A stretch of 40,956 nt of DNA from the NCBI GenBank assembly GCA_964462515.1, contig CAYWXK010000035.1, forward strand, positions 1 to 40,956, in the 5' to 3' direction. A program made the position numbers and the translations under genes. Below, piece by piece: positions 15,978 to 24,582 of this stretch (position 1 is the stretch's first letter; every line of letters starts with the position of its first letter). This DNA comes from CAYWXK01 sp964462515. Lineage in GTDB: Bacteria > Planctomycetota > Phycisphaerae > Sedimentisphaerales > Anaerobacaceae. Under the pieces are notes generated by a model. That model was not told the origin of the DNA. It saw nothing but the letters and a program-made list of their open reading frames with translations, and did no database searches.

Positions 15978-17618
15978 TTAAGGCGATGTGGTTTGGAGCC
16001 AATGGTCGGCAAGAGTGGCGAGGTCCAACCAGTTTATGATACCATCTGGCCGGGGCGGAGCCAAGTCGGCTTCTTGGTCCCAGTTAGGCAAAGAGGGTGT
16101 GGCCAGCCAGGCATTGACTAGTGCAGCAAAGTCAAGAAGATTGACGATACCATCACCACCTGCAGGGGCAATGTCAGCAACAATGCGATAAGGGATTGGC
16201 TCGAATTCGAGTCTGTGTCCACCGTAGTCGGGCAGGCCGCCGCTGCGAAGCACCAAGTTAAACTCTGTGAAAAGGTTCATACCGATTATACCATCGAGCG
16301 TGCCTCCTTCAGGCGAAGCAACGTCAAGCACCACGACAGGGACATTTGTGAAACTGAGCCATTCAGGCGTGGCAGCGATTTCGAGAGAGTCAATATAAAA
16401 GCCGGGCTTTATCGCAACTTCGCCGGTAACATCGCGTATCTCAACCTCGAACTCCGGGTTATTAAGGTTAAGGCTTAGCCGGGCAGCGATAGCTTCACTA
16501 ATGACGCTGACCTGAGCGCCTGTATCGAACATAAAGCCATCCTTGTCGATGGCGCTTCTGGTTCCCTCGGTCAAGTCAACGCTGGAGGCAAAAAATAAAC
16601 TCTGGGTTGGTAGAAACGACGATATTACCGAGGGGCTCATAGGCGCACCCCATTCTGGGTCCTCCGGGTCGAATACATTGGGAAAGTACTGGACCGCAAC
16701 CGCGCCGGCAGGCCGCAGCTCCAGCGGTATAACGTTGTCAAAGTCTGGTATGCAGGGGTCGTAGCTTTCGTAAATGCGGATGTCTGGTCCGGTGAATTCA
16801 TTGCCATCGCGGGTTATAGTAACTTGCCGGTCATTATAGATAACCGTCGTATAAAATACTGAAAGCGGCGTTCCTATGACTGTGGGCAGATTTGGTGATT
16901 CGAGCTGGTCGCCGACGCAGATGGAGACATTGCTTTCGCCGACCATATAAGAGTCGTCGAGGATTAGTCCGTTAAGTTCAATTGCCCCCAGGCCGTCAAC
17001 AAAAATGCCAATCGGCTGGCTCACCCATGCGCTGACCGTGCCGATTACTCCCTGCAGGTCAACCATACTCGAAGTAATAAAACTCGGATAGTAATCGAAC
17101 AAGCCGGCCCTTATAGCATCAGTGTTGCCTATTATGTGAGCGCCGGCGCCGGTATCGAAGATGCCGATACCATAGTCGGTTTCAGGGGTAGAGGTTAGAT
17201 AGTTACCTATCACCCAGGGATTAGGTTCGGCATTAATCTCAAGCTCTTCCAATCGCTCATCAGTAACGGCGATGGCGACCCACGGCATAAACCCGGCTAT
17301 GGGAGGCGATTCAATGACCGTGGCAAGGACCGGAGCGGCGAATTCAGCCGTGAATGATTTGCCTTGTCGTGCAGATTTGTCTGCAAGGATTTTTTTATAG
17401 GGAGCACCAGGTCGCCGGCCATCTTGTGTGGTCAACAGCAGGGGAGGTTTTTCCTCGGGATAGTGAATGGCCTTGATGCTGCCGCCACCGGTTACGCGCC
17501 AGTTGACCTCCTGGCGCTGCCAGCCGGGCCGGTCGGCCTGAACAACTGAAGTCCAGCACATAACGGCTACGAGCGTCAGAAGAAGCCAAGCTCGATTTGT
17601 CCTTTTCAAATTCATTGC
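15978..17618 (-). CDS. Secreted double retropepsin-like aspartic protease with dockerin-like tail
   Basis: A 546-residue secreted protein. The signal peptide is MNLKRTNRAWLLLTLVAVM ending at VVQA. Two aspartic-protease half-sites are present: IFDTGAGAHIIG (about residue 153) and FMFDTGAQVSVIS (about residue 363), each followed by a matching hydrophobic G-M-N/G-T-P region (GTPLSVFY; GIIGMNLF). Two D-T-G in one chain suggests a pepsin-like monomer built from two retropepsin-type lobes. The last 60 residues hold two dockerin-like helices, GGDGIVNLLDFAALVNAWL and RPDGIINWLDLATLADHWL, a tail common on secreted planctomycete proteins. Start chosen at 17618 (AAGGTAGG upstream), not at the ATG five codons earlier. 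Confidence 0.85.
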   Translation of the reverse strand, partial: AMNLKRTNRAWLLLTLVAVMCWTSVVQADRPGWQRQEVNWRVTGGGSIKAIHYPEEKPPLLLTTQDGRRPGAPYKKILADKSARQGKSFTAEFAAPVLATVIESPPIAGFMPWVAIAVTDERLEELEINAEPNPWVIGNYLTSTPETDYGIGIFDTGAGAHIIGNTDAIRAGLFDYYPSFITSSMVDLQGVIGTVSAWVSQPIGIFVDGLGAIELNGLILDDSYMVGESNVSICVGDQLESPNLPTVIGTPLSVFYTTVIYNDRQVTITRDGNEFTGPDIRIYESYDPCIPDFDNVIPLELRPAGAVAVQYFPNVFDPEDPEWGAPMSPSVISSFLPTQSLFFASSVDLTEGTRSAIDKDGFMFDTGAQVSVISEAIAARLSLNLNNPEFEVEIRDVTGEVAIKPGFYIDSLEIAATPEWLSFTNVPVVVLDVASPEGGTLDGIIGMNLFTEFNLVLRSGGLPDYGGHRLEFEPIPYRIVADIAPAGGDGIVNLLDFAALVNAWLATPSLPNWDQEADLAPPRPDGIINWLDLATLADHWLQTTSP

Positions 17619-17874
17619 CCAACCTACCTTCATTTCTATAATTATTATAGCATATTTTCCTCGATTTTGTGCTCAAAAAATCGCAGAGAGGTAATTTTTG
17701 TGACAAACTGCCGGAAGGTCGTCTAAATAGGGCTAAAAACGCAGGTTACGTCAGGCATTTGGCTTTGATAAGCAAAATTTTTCTCGGAATACTGGCAAGG
17801 GAGCAAAGGTCTAAAAAATAGGTTGTGTTCTTGACTTATCGGTCTTTTTAGCGTAATAGAATAATAATGTTTGA

Positions 17875-17948
17875 ATCCTCGTAGCTCAACTGGACAGAGC
17901 GTTGGCCTCCGGAGCCAAAGGTTGTGGGTTCGACTCCCGCCGGGGATA
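17875..17948 (+). tRNA. tRNA-Arg (anticodon CCG)
   Basis: A complete 74-nt cloverleaf. Acceptor stem ATCCTCG pairs with CGGGGAT (one G-T pair), D stem GCTC/GAGC, anticodon stem TTGGC/GCCAA with loop CTCCGGA giving anticodon CCG, T stem GTGGG/CCCGC with loop TTCGACT, discriminator A. It reads CGG codons. CCA is not encoded. Confidence 0.96.
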
Positions 17949-17956
17949 GTGAATAT

Positions 17957-18018
17957 AAGAGCATAAGTGAACAAGTGCGTAAGAGCAAAAAAATCTAGGC
18001 ACTTATTACTTGTGCTCT
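17957..18018. repeat. Octamer array and its inverted partner next to tRNA-Arg
   Basis: Four 8-nt words start with AAG (AAGAGCAT, AAGTGAAC, then two more) at 17957-17988. About 12 nt later CACTTATTACTTGTGCTCT (18000-18018) is nearly their reverse complement, so the RNA could fold into a long imperfect hairpin. Confidence 0.55.
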
Positions 18019-18043
18019 GATTGCTTTGTAAAGGATTGCAGGG

Positions 18044-19003
18044 ATGGTAGTTTTAGCAGGGATTGATGAGGCAGGTTTCGGGCCTATTCTGGGGCCGCTG
18101 GTCGTTTCATCGAGCGTTTTTTCGCTTCCACATCATCTTTCGACAGCCGACCTCTGGCAGGTCTTGAAAAAAAGTGTCGGCAATAAGCGTAAGCATCTCG
18201 CCGGACGGCTGCTGGTCGCCGATAGCAAAAAAGTCTATAACAGGTCGGTTGGCATAAAACACCTGGAACGGTCGGTTTTGTCGTGCCTGCGGTGCCTCGG
18301 CAGGGAACCAGTCACATTAACCAAATTATTGGAGCTATTATGTCCTGATTGTTTAGAGCAGTTAAACGATTATTCCTGGTATAAGGACATAGACAATTTA
18401 CGTATATCGGTCGATTCTGCCGATAGAGCGATTGCCTCATCGGCTCTGGCTGACGATTTGACATCAAACGGTATTGAGCTGCTGGGATTGAACAGTTTCT
18501 GTCTGGAAGTCGAGCGCTATAACACAATGGTCAGCAGCGTCAAGAACAAGGCCAGAGTGTTATTTACCGCTGTTTCAAGACTTATAAAAAATGCTTTTGA
18601 TAATTTTGCAGGTGATGATTTGCAAATCATAATTGACAGGCAGGGTGGGCGGATGCATTATCGCAGGGCTTTGCAGCTGATGTTTCCCGATATGGAGCTA
18701 AAGATTCTTCAGGAGAGCCAGACTGCAAGCAGCTACGAGCTGCAAACGAACGGCAAAAGTATGCGTTTGCATTTTGTTGTTAATGCGGATGAGCAATTTT
18801 TGCCGGTGTCACTTGCCTCGATGGTCAGCAAATACCTCAGGGAGCTGCTAATGAGCTGTATGAACAGATATTTTACGAGTTTTTATCCTGGATTGAAGCC
18901 AACCGCAGGTTACTGGAAAGATGGTTTGCGCTTTGTCGAAGACCTGAGAACATATCTTCCCCATATCCAGATAGACAACAACCAATTTATTCGCTGTCGC
19001 TAA
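18044..19003 (+). CDS. Divergent RNase HII-like protein
   Basis: A 319-residue protein related to ribonuclease HII/HIII. AGIDEAGFGPILGPLVVSS aligns with the RNase HII start (A-G-x-D-E-A-G-R-G-P), giving the first two acidic ligands (Asp8, Glu9). LVADSKKVYNR matches the T-D-S-K-K-L region and QIIIDRQGGR supplies a third Asp (about residue 199). At the last site, LASMVSKYLREL has R-E where RNase HII has R-D. Arg of the G-R-G loop, which reads the RNA-DNA junction, is Phe here. It is about 100 residues longer than RNase HII. Activity on RNA-DNA hybrids is possible but specificity probably differs. AAAGGA precedes the ATG. Followed by aroDE at 48 nt. Confidence 0.75.
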   Translation: MVVLAGIDEAGFGPILGPLVVSSSVFSLPHHLSTADLWQVLKKSVGNKRKHLAGRLLVADSKKVYNRSVGIKHLERSVLSCLRCLGREPVTLTKLLELLCPDCLEQLNDYSWYKDIDNLRISVDSADRAIASSALADDLTSNGIELLGLNSFCLEVERYNTMVSSVKNKARVLFTAVSRLIKNAFDNFAGDDLQIIIDRQGGRMHYRRALQLMFPDMELKILQESQTASSYELQTNGKSMRLHFVVNADEQFLPVSLASMVSKYLRELLMSCMNRYFTSFYPGLKPTAGYWKDGLRFVEDLRTYLPHIQIDNNQFIRCR

Positions 19004-19050
19004 ATTAGCTCTTGCCTTATGAGTCAATTACTGTTATATGTTTCAGTTAT

Positions 19051-20628
19051 ATGACATACTTAGCGGTTCCAATAGCAGCACAGAATGTTGAGCAGGCACG
19101 GCAGCAAATCAAAACAGCTCTGGATGCCGGTGCCGAGATGCTGGAGCTGCGGACCGATTACATCGAGGACCTCAGCGTAGATTTAGTTAAGGATTTGATT
19201 GCTGCCGTGAAAAGCACCGGCGGCAAGCGGTTCCCGGTGATTGTTACCTGTCGTGATAAGCGGCGGGGGGGGGCGATAGCCTATCCACAGCGGTTGCGAC
19301 TGGAGGTGCTTGCCGGTGCGCTGAAAGCGGGCGCCGAATTTATTGACTATGAATACGAGAATTTTCTGCCCGCGGAAAATCAGGAGCGGATAAGGGTGGC
19401 GCTATCCGGGAGTTTGAAAGGCAAGCTAATTCTTTCAGCCCACAATCCAGATGTGTCGGGGTTTGCCAATATCGGCAAACTATATCGCAGCATTTTGACC
19501 GTGTATCCGGTTGCGATACCCAAACTGGTTTATACTGCAAATCATATTAACGATTGCTTTGAGGCCTTTGACCTTTTGAATCGAACCGGCGGCGAGCGAA
19601 TCATTTTTTGTATGGGCGAGGCCGGCGTTATCAGTAGAATCATCGCAAAAAAGCTAAACTCACTTGTTACCTTTGCAAGTCTCGATGAACAAAGCGCGAC
19701 GGCGCCCGGCCAGATAACAATTGAGCAACTCAAAAAATTATACCGGTATGACTCTATAGATGCCGGGACCGAACTTTACGGCGTGATTGCCGACCCGGTG
19801 GGCCATTCGCTCAGTCCGGCAATCCACAACGCCTGCTTTGCTGATGCTGGTATGAATAGACTATATTTGCCGCTATTGGTAGAAGGCAGGGCAGGTGAGT
19901 TCGACTTATTTATGCGAAATGTGCTTGCGCGAAAATGGCTGAACTTTGTCGGGTTTAGCGTAACGATACCGCACAAAGAAAACGCCTTGAATTTTGCCCG
20001 GAACAGGCGAAGCTTTGTGGAGCCATTGGCAGAGAAAATCGGGGCTGTTAATACGCTGGTTGTCAGTAAGGATGACAAAATCAAGGCATACAATACCGAC
20101 TATACAGCTGCGCTGGATACAATCACTTCAGGTTTGGGTATCACAAGAGCCGGCTTGAAGGAGCTGCCTGTTGCAATTATCGGTGCAGGCGGCGTGGCAC
20201 GGGCCATAGTTGCTGGCCTGAGCGACATCGGCGCTAAAATAAAAATTTACAACCGCACGGTCGAAAGGGCGCAGAGGCTCGCAGCCGAGTTTGGCTGTGA
20301 GTTTGCACCTTTAGACGACCTGGCAAATCTGGATTCAACGCTGGTCATAAACTGCACCAGTATCGGAATGCACCCGAACATTGACCAGTCGCCTCTGCCG
20401 GCAGAATACATCAGAAAAGATATGGCCGTTTTTGATACCGTCTATAATCCTGCTGAAACGCTGCTATTAAAGCAGGCAAAACAAATTGGCGTAAAGACAA
20501 TCGATGGCCTGTCAATGTTCATTAACCAGGCCGCCGCCCAATTCAAACTCTTCACCGGCCAGGATGCCAACCCAGACATTATGCGAAAAACTATCTCTGA
20601 TTGTCTCTCTCGGAATCAAATTGTATAA
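19051..20628 (+). CDS. aroDE: Fused 3-dehydroquinate dehydratase / shikimate dehydrogenase
   Basis: A 525-residue bifunctional enzyme for two successive shikimate pathway steps. Residues 1-235 are type I dehydroquinase: MLELRTDY, VIVTCRDKRRGG, LSAHNPD (catalytic His) and VAIPKLVYTAN (Schiff-base Lys). Residues 245-525 are NADP shikimate dehydrogenase: GVIADPVGHSLSPAIHN, VTIPHKE (catalytic Lys), AVNTLV, NTDYTAAL, AIIGAGGVARAIV and NCTSIGMHPN, ending with DGLSMFINQAAAQFKLFTG. The same fusion occurs in plants, chlamydiae and planctomycetes. ATG at 19051 fits the usual enzyme start; an upstream TTG at 19012 adds 13 odd residues. No strong ribosome site is seen. Confidence 0.95.
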   Translation: MTYLAVPIAAQNVEQARQQIKTALDAGAEMLELRTDYIEDLSVDLVKDLIAAVKSTGGKRFPVIVTCRDKRRGGAIAYPQRLRLEVLAGALKAGAEFIDYEYENFLPAENQERIRVALSGSLKGKLILSAHNPDVSGFANIGKLYRSILTVYPVAIPKLVYTANHINDCFEAFDLLNRTGGERIIFCMGEAGVISRIIAKKLNSLVTFASLDEQSATAPGQITIEQLKKLYRYDSIDAGTELYGVIADPVGHSLSPAIHNACFADAGMNRLYLPLLVEGRAGEFDLFMRNVLARKWLNFVGFSVTIPHKENALNFARNRRSFVEPLAEKIGAVNTLVVSKDDKIKAYNTDYTAALDTITSGLGITRAGLKELPVAIIGAGGVARAIVAGLSDIGAKIKIYNRTVERAQRLAAEFGCEFAPLDDLANLDSTLVINCTSIGMHPNIDQSPLPAEYIRKDMAVFDTVYNPAETLLLKQAKQIGVKTIDGLSMFINQAAAQFKLFTGQDANPDIMRKTISDCLSRNQIV

Positions 20629-20629
20629 T
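20601..20629 (+). promoter_or_regulatory. Sigma-70 type promoter for the protease gene
   Basis: TTGTCT at 20601-20606, 17-nt spacer, perfect TATAAT at 20624-20629, overlapping the aroDE stop codon. A small hairpin TTATCG/CGATAA (20631-20648) sits at the predicted transcript start. Confidence 0.55.
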
Positions 20630-20676
20630 ATTATCGTTATTTCGATAACAATGAAAAGTTTTGAGAGGGATTACTG

Positions 20677-21732
20677 ATGAAAGCTAGCAGATTATTTTTG
20701 TGGATATTTAAAGTTTCAGTTTTTCTAAGTCTGGTCTTCACCTTCCCATCGAAGGCAGAAAACGCCCGCGATATTGCCAAAAAGGCATTTCCTTCTGTGG
20801 TAATGCTCGTTATGCAAGATAGCGCCGGTCAGCCTTTGTCTTTAGGAAGCGGCTTTTTCGTAAAGGAGAGTGTCGTTGCTTCTAACCTCCACGTGGTCGC
20901 TGGCACGTCAAAAGGTTATGCTAAGATTATTGGCCAGAAGACAAAATACGACGTCATGGGCTATGTCGCCATTGATGAACAAAGGGATTTGATACTTTTG
21001 AAGGTCAAGGATGCTAATGCACCGGTATTATCATTCGGTAATAGCGATAAGGTTTCTATAGGTGACGAAATCTTCGTGATTGGCAACCCACAAGGTTTGG
21101 AAGGTACATTTTCAAAAGGTATCGTTAGCTCTATAAGGGCCATTGGACAAGATTCTCTTCTACAGATAACGGCCCCTATATCTCCTGGCAGCAGTGGCGG
21201 TCCTGTACTGAATGAAGAAGGTAAAGTTATAGGCGTTGCCGTGGCGACATTTAAAGGTGGCCAGAACCTCAATTTTGCTATACCTGTTTCATACTTGTCA
21301 AATCTTTTAGATAATACAAAATCTGTAAAACCCCTATTAACTAAAGAAAAACCTATAAAGACTGTAAAATCTATTCTTTCAGATTTAGGTGGCCGCAATA
21401 CTGAAGGTGTTGTTGGAACGAACTTGATTTGGGAATATAAGATGCTCCAATCGGGACAATATTCATTTTCTCTTGAAAACAAATTAGAAGAACCTGTCAC
21501 AGATATTTTGTGTTTAATTGTCTTTTATGATAAAAATAATTCAGCGATCGACATTGATTTAATCCAATATAACGGAATTATCCCCGGGAGACTTGCTAAA
21601 AGGGTTACAAGTAAAGTGGATGGGAGCGTCCAAGAATTAACTACGCGAGTAGAAGCTGCATCTCCTCATACAAAAGTTGAATTCAGGATACTTGATTTCC
21701 AGATTGTGGAAGAAAGCGAAGAGGAACTTTAA
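20677..21732 (+). CDS. Exported trypsin-like serine protease (S1C, no PDZ)
   Basis: A 351-residue protease with a signal peptide (MKASRLFLWIFKVSVFLSLV, cleavage near SKAEN). The chymotrypsin-fold triad is complete: His72 in NLHVVAG, Asp104 in DEQRDLILLKV and Ser173 in PGSSGGPVLN. It is of the HtrA/DegP group but no PDZ domain follows; residues 215-351 are an unassigned beta-rich domain (WEYKMLQSGQYSFSLENKL). GAGAGGG precedes the ATG. It has its own promoter. The next gene, an Abi_C-like protein, starts 46 nt later on the same strand; both look more AT-rich than aroDE. Confidence 0.87.
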   Translation: MKASRLFLWIFKVSVFLSLVFTFPSKAENARDIAKKAFPSVVMLVMQDSAGQPLSLGSGFFVKESVVASNLHVVAGTSKGYAKIIGQKTKYDVMGYVAIDEQRDLILLKVKDANAPVLSFGNSDKVSIGDEIFVIGNPQGLEGTFSKGIVSSIRAIGQDSLLQITAPISPGSSGGPVLNEEGKVIGVAVATFKGGQNLNFAIPVSYLSNLLDNTKSVKPLLTKEKPIKTVKSILSDLGGRNTEGVVGTNLIWEYKMLQSGQYSFSLENKLEEPVTDILCLIVFYDKNNSAIDIDLIQYNGIIPGRLAKRVTSKVDGSVQELTTRVEAASPHTKVEFRILDFQIVEESEEEL

Positions 21733-21778
21733 AAGCACTATCGTATCGGATGTTGAGATGAACAAATGAGGTTCTGTT

Positions 21779-22606
21779 ATGCGTGGCAAGGCAATAGCAA
21801 TTATTAGGGCGATCTTATATAAATTTGGGCGAGCAGAGATAAAACAATTGCTCTTGCTCGCGGGAGCCGATAGCGGCCGTATTCTGGACATCCCGACTAT
21901 CTATAATATGAAATCATCCCAATATAAGAGCAAAGAAGAAATCATTTCACTGGGGTTTGATACAATTGATAAGGATTTTGGGCCAGACGAAGCCGATGGG
22001 GTAAGAATTGAGTTAATAAGACAAATGAAACGCAAGAAACCAGCGTTATTTGAAGCTGATGGGAACAACCAAATGCAAGACCTTGCAGATGCTTTGACAA
22101 ATAATGGTTACAATTTGGCGAAAATACTGGGAGGAAATGCGGCGGCCGATTTGGGCGAAGTATTACTGGAAAAAGTCGAAATGGCAAATATGCATGAAGC
22201 GAGAGATCTCGCAGTTAAAACCCTGCGAAGAATAACGACAGATCCAAGTGGAGCCGTAACAGCAGTTGTTTCGTGTTTGGAATCCGTATATAAAGCCATT
22301 TTGAAAAGACTTGGTAAAGATTTGCCAGCAGAACAAACATTACCAAAGCTTTTAGTGAAAATAAGACGGGATACAAATCTTGAATGTCTGTTTCAAGGTG
22401 AAAAAGGTAAAATTGTACTTTCCTCTCTTTCAACGCTTACAGAAAATGTTTATCAATTAGCTCATGAAGTTGGCGATCGTCATGGGCTGGATGAAGGATG
22501 CAGATTTGCCAATCCCTCTGTAATGTCTTTGATGGTTTGTTGCTGCACATCTTTAGCGGTTCTCTTGATAGATGCTTTACATGAGGGTGAACTTAAAACC
22601 CTGTAG
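21779..22606 (+). CDS. Abi_C-like (abortive infection C-terminal) domain protein
   Basis: A 275-residue soluble protein. The C-terminal half resembles the abortive-infection C-terminal domain: AVVSCLESVYKAILKRLG, a short LPKLLVKI helix, then LSSLSTLTENVYQLAHEVGDRHGLDEG and the final helix SLMVCCCTSLAVLLIDAL. In this family the L-R-N-x-x-G-x-G-H-G region is here EVGDRHG. The N-terminal 110 residues are unassigned. These domains are found in phage-defence and stress proteins. Transcribed with the protease upstream, so the two may form one module. Confidence 0.65.
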   Translation: MRGKAIAIIRAILYKFGRAEIKQLLLLAGADSGRILDIPTIYNMKSSQYKSKEEIISLGFDTIDKDFGPDEADGVRIELIRQMKRKKPALFEADGNNQMQDLADALTNNGYNLAKILGGNAAADLGEVLLEKVEMANMHEARDLAVKTLRRITTDPSGAVTAVVSCLESVYKAILKRLGKDLPAEQTLPKLLVKIRRDTNLECLFQGEKGKIVLSSLSTLTENVYQLAHEVGDRHGLDEGCRFANPSVMSLMVCCCTSLAVLLIDALHEGELKTL

Positions 22607-22738
22607 GGAAGTTAGGTGGGGCTTGGGCACATACAGTATTGACGTTGCCCAATTTAATTGTTGCTGTGGGAGGGCGGTTTTTTGTATCTTAATGGCGTAG
22701 GCCATACTGCGTAAAGCGGCGGTTTGAGAGCAGATGTG

Positions 22739-23173
22739 ATGATTGAAATCGAAAATGGTGTTGTTATTCGTGAGGATGAGCTTGTCTGGAAGGTCTCTCG
22801 AAGCGGTGGGCCGGGCGGGCAGAATGTCAATAAGGTCAATACGCGGGTAACGCTTTTATTCGATGTGGCTAACTGCGGAGGCCTTTCAGAGGTGCAAAAG
22901 CAGCAAATACTTACCCGGCTGTCGAGTCGAGCCGACAAAAATGGGATTGTGAGAGTTGTTTCGCAAAAGTTTCGCACTCAACGGGCAAATCGCGATTTTG
23001 CTTTAGACCGGTTGCGAGAGCTGCTAAAAGAAGCGATAAAGGAACGGCCTATACGCAAAAAAACCAGGATTCCATACGCAGCCAGGCAGCAGCGGTTTGA
23101 AAAGAAAAGAAAGCGGAGTATATTAAAGCGACAAAGAGCGAAAAAGGATTGGGCGGGCGATTTAGCGAATTAG
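22739..23173 (+). CDS. arfB: Alternative ribosome-rescue factor ArfB (YaeJ-like)
   Basis: A 144-residue stand-alone release-factor catalytic domain. SRSGGPGGQNVNKVNTRV carries the G-G-Q (residues 26-28) that hydrolyses peptidyl-tRNA. No stop-codon recognition domain is present; instead the C-terminus is a long basic tail (KKTRIPYAARQQRFEKKRKR) which in ArfB enters the empty mRNA channel of a stalled ribosome. ATG at 22739 is chosen with GAGAG upstream; a TTG at 22724 would add five residues. Confidence 0.92.
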   Translation: MIEIENGVVIREDELVWKVSRSGGPGGQNVNKVNTRVTLLFDVANCGGLSEVQKQQILTRLSSRADKNGIVRVVSQKFRTQRANRDFALDRLRELLKEAIKERPIRKKTRIPYAARQQRFEKKRKRSILKRQRAKKDWAGDLAN

Positions 23174-23516
23174 GGGGTAAATGAGATAGAGAGTGAGCTC
23201 ATCTGCGTTTTCGCCGGGTCAGCAGGAAGACCACGACACAGGCGACAATAACAATTACCAGCACTTCCTTTGGGTCGAACAATACAGCCAGCATAGCATT
23301 TCATCTCGAAAATTATTGAGCCACTATTTGGCTAAACTTTGTTTTCCATTGTGTCTTTTTACAACTATTTTACGTCAAAAGCAACAAAATATTTGCCCTA
23401 ATAAAGCTTAGAAGCCATTCTGAATAAGCCCAGCGGGGGAAAATAGTACAGATAAAAAATAAAAATTTTTTGTAATAAACCCCCTTGAAAACCGTCTTAA
23501 TAAATGAATAGAGATT
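23174..23516. other. Intergenic region with a possible tiny membrane-protein gene
   Basis: 343 nt between arfB and the M56 peptidase gene. A plus-strand frame at 23193-23411 has an unlikely composition and is not called. A minus-strand small frame is listed separately. The part from 23420 to 23516 is AT-rich and probably holds the promoter of the next gene. Confidence 0.5.
23199..23294 (-). CDS. Possible 31-residue single-span membrane protein
   Basis: A short frame starting at an ATG at 23294: MLAVLFDPKEV, then a hydrophobic stretch LVIVIVACVVVFLL, then TRRKRR and stop. The layout, one membrane helix followed by a basic cluster, is what small regulatory membrane proteins have. A weak GAGA lies about 12 nt upstream. 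It may be a chance frame. Confidence 0.4.
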   Translation of the reverse strand: MLAVLFDPKEVLVIVIVACVVVFLLTRRKRR

Positions 23517-24506
23517 ATGAATACGATACTAGAACATTTCAATTTGGCAGCAAGTGCATTTGTGAAGGTTGCCTTGCCGATGCTGGCGCAATCCAGCGTG
23601 CTGATAGCAGCTTTGCTGCTGGTTGATTTATTAGTGCGCAGGCGGGTTCGTGCTGTTTTTCGGTATTGGATGTGGATGCTTGTGGTTATTCAACTTCTGT
23701 CGCCGCCATTACTGCTGCTGCGTGGGGCTGTAGGGGATTTATCCAGCGATAAATCAGGGTATGTTGGTGCGGCTCAGATTGCCTCTGTTATCGATGTCGG
23801 TGTAACATCACAGCCAAAAGATTCATCGCAGCATTTGGAAACAGGAACGCTTGAAGCGATAAGCAGCGTGCCGGCCCAGGCATCGCCGGCAATTACCTGG
23901 GAGGGCGTTATATTTTTGGTCTGGCTGATTGTTGTGGTAATAATGGGATTATTGCTGCTGCGGCAGGTGTTTGCCGTGGGGAAACTTGTTTGCGGTGCTA
24001 AACAGGCAAACTGGATAATGAACGATTCCCTTGAGTATTGCTGCAAATGTGTAGGCGTCAAAAGAAAGGTCAGGTTAAAACTTTCGGCCAATGGCGCTGG
24101 CCCTGCAGTGTGCGGACTATTCTGGCCTGTGATTTTAGTGCCGCAAAACCTTGCGCGTAATTTTGGGTCGAGGTATTTGCGGGTCGTTTTGCTGCATGAG
24201 CTTGGTCATATCAAGCGTAAAGATATGTGGGTGAATTTGACGCAGACCATTTTGCAGGTTGTCTATTTCTATAATCCCCTGCTGTGGCTGGCAAATTCGA
24301 TAATCCGCAAGGTGCGCGAGCAGGCCGTTAATGAGACGGTGCTTGCGGCTGTCGGAGAAAATACGCGCTGGTATCCGGATACTCTGGGTGCCATCGCAAA
24401 GCTGGCGTTTAAGCCTCCCGCTTTAAGTGTTGGATTGATAGAGAAAATGGAATCTAAAGGCACGCCGGTCGCATCAGTTAAACATAACTACCATCGTGCC
24501 ATATAA
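23517..24506 (+). CDS. M56 family membrane metallopeptidase (BlaR1/MecR1-like sensor)
   Basis: A 329-residue membrane protein. N-terminal transmembrane helices (QSSVLIAALLLVDLLV; YWMWMLVVIQLLSPPLLLL) are followed by a further span (IFLVWLIVVVIMGLLLL) and a zinc site HELGHIKRKD (H-E-x-x-H). The third ligand is probably Glu in VREQAVNETVL. This matches BlaR1/MecR1-type peptidases. The protein ends about 60 residues after the last conserved part, with no penicillin-binding domain. The usual BlaI-type repressor gene is not next to it. A clear terminator follows. Confidence 0.82.
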   Translation: MNTILEHFNLAASAFVKVALPMLAQSSVLIAALLLVDLLVRRRVRAVFRYWMWMLVVIQLLSPPLLLLRGAVGDLSSDKSGYVGAAQIASVIDVGVTSQPKDSSQHLETGTLEAISSVPAQASPAITWEGVIFLVWLIVVVIMGLLLLRQVFAVGKLVCGAKQANWIMNDSLEYCCKCVGVKRKVRLKLSANGAGPAVCGLFWPVILVPQNLARNFGSRYLRVVLLHELGHIKRKDMWVNLTQTILQVVYFYNPLLWLANSIIRKVREQAVNETVLAAVGENTRWYPDTLGAIAKLAFKPPALSVGLIEKMESKGTPVASVKHNYHRAI

Positions 24507-24533
24507 AAAGGCCCAAGGATTTTTGCTTGTATG

Positions 24534-24555
24534 AACCGCTTCATGCGGTTTTTTT
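24534..24555 (+). terminator. Rho-independent terminator
   Basis: Stem AACCGC (24534-24539) and GCGGTT (24545-24550), loop TTCAT, followed by a run of T. It ends the M56 peptidase transcript before addB. Confidence 0.75.
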
Positions 24556-24582
24556 ATGCTATGAATAAACTAATGGCAATTG

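Noticed and set aside
23517..24506. Truncated beta-lactam sensor BlaR1 as a pseudogene
   Set aside because: Many M56 proteins lack the penicillin-binding domain; the zinc site is intact and a clean terminator follows, so it is probably a complete gene.
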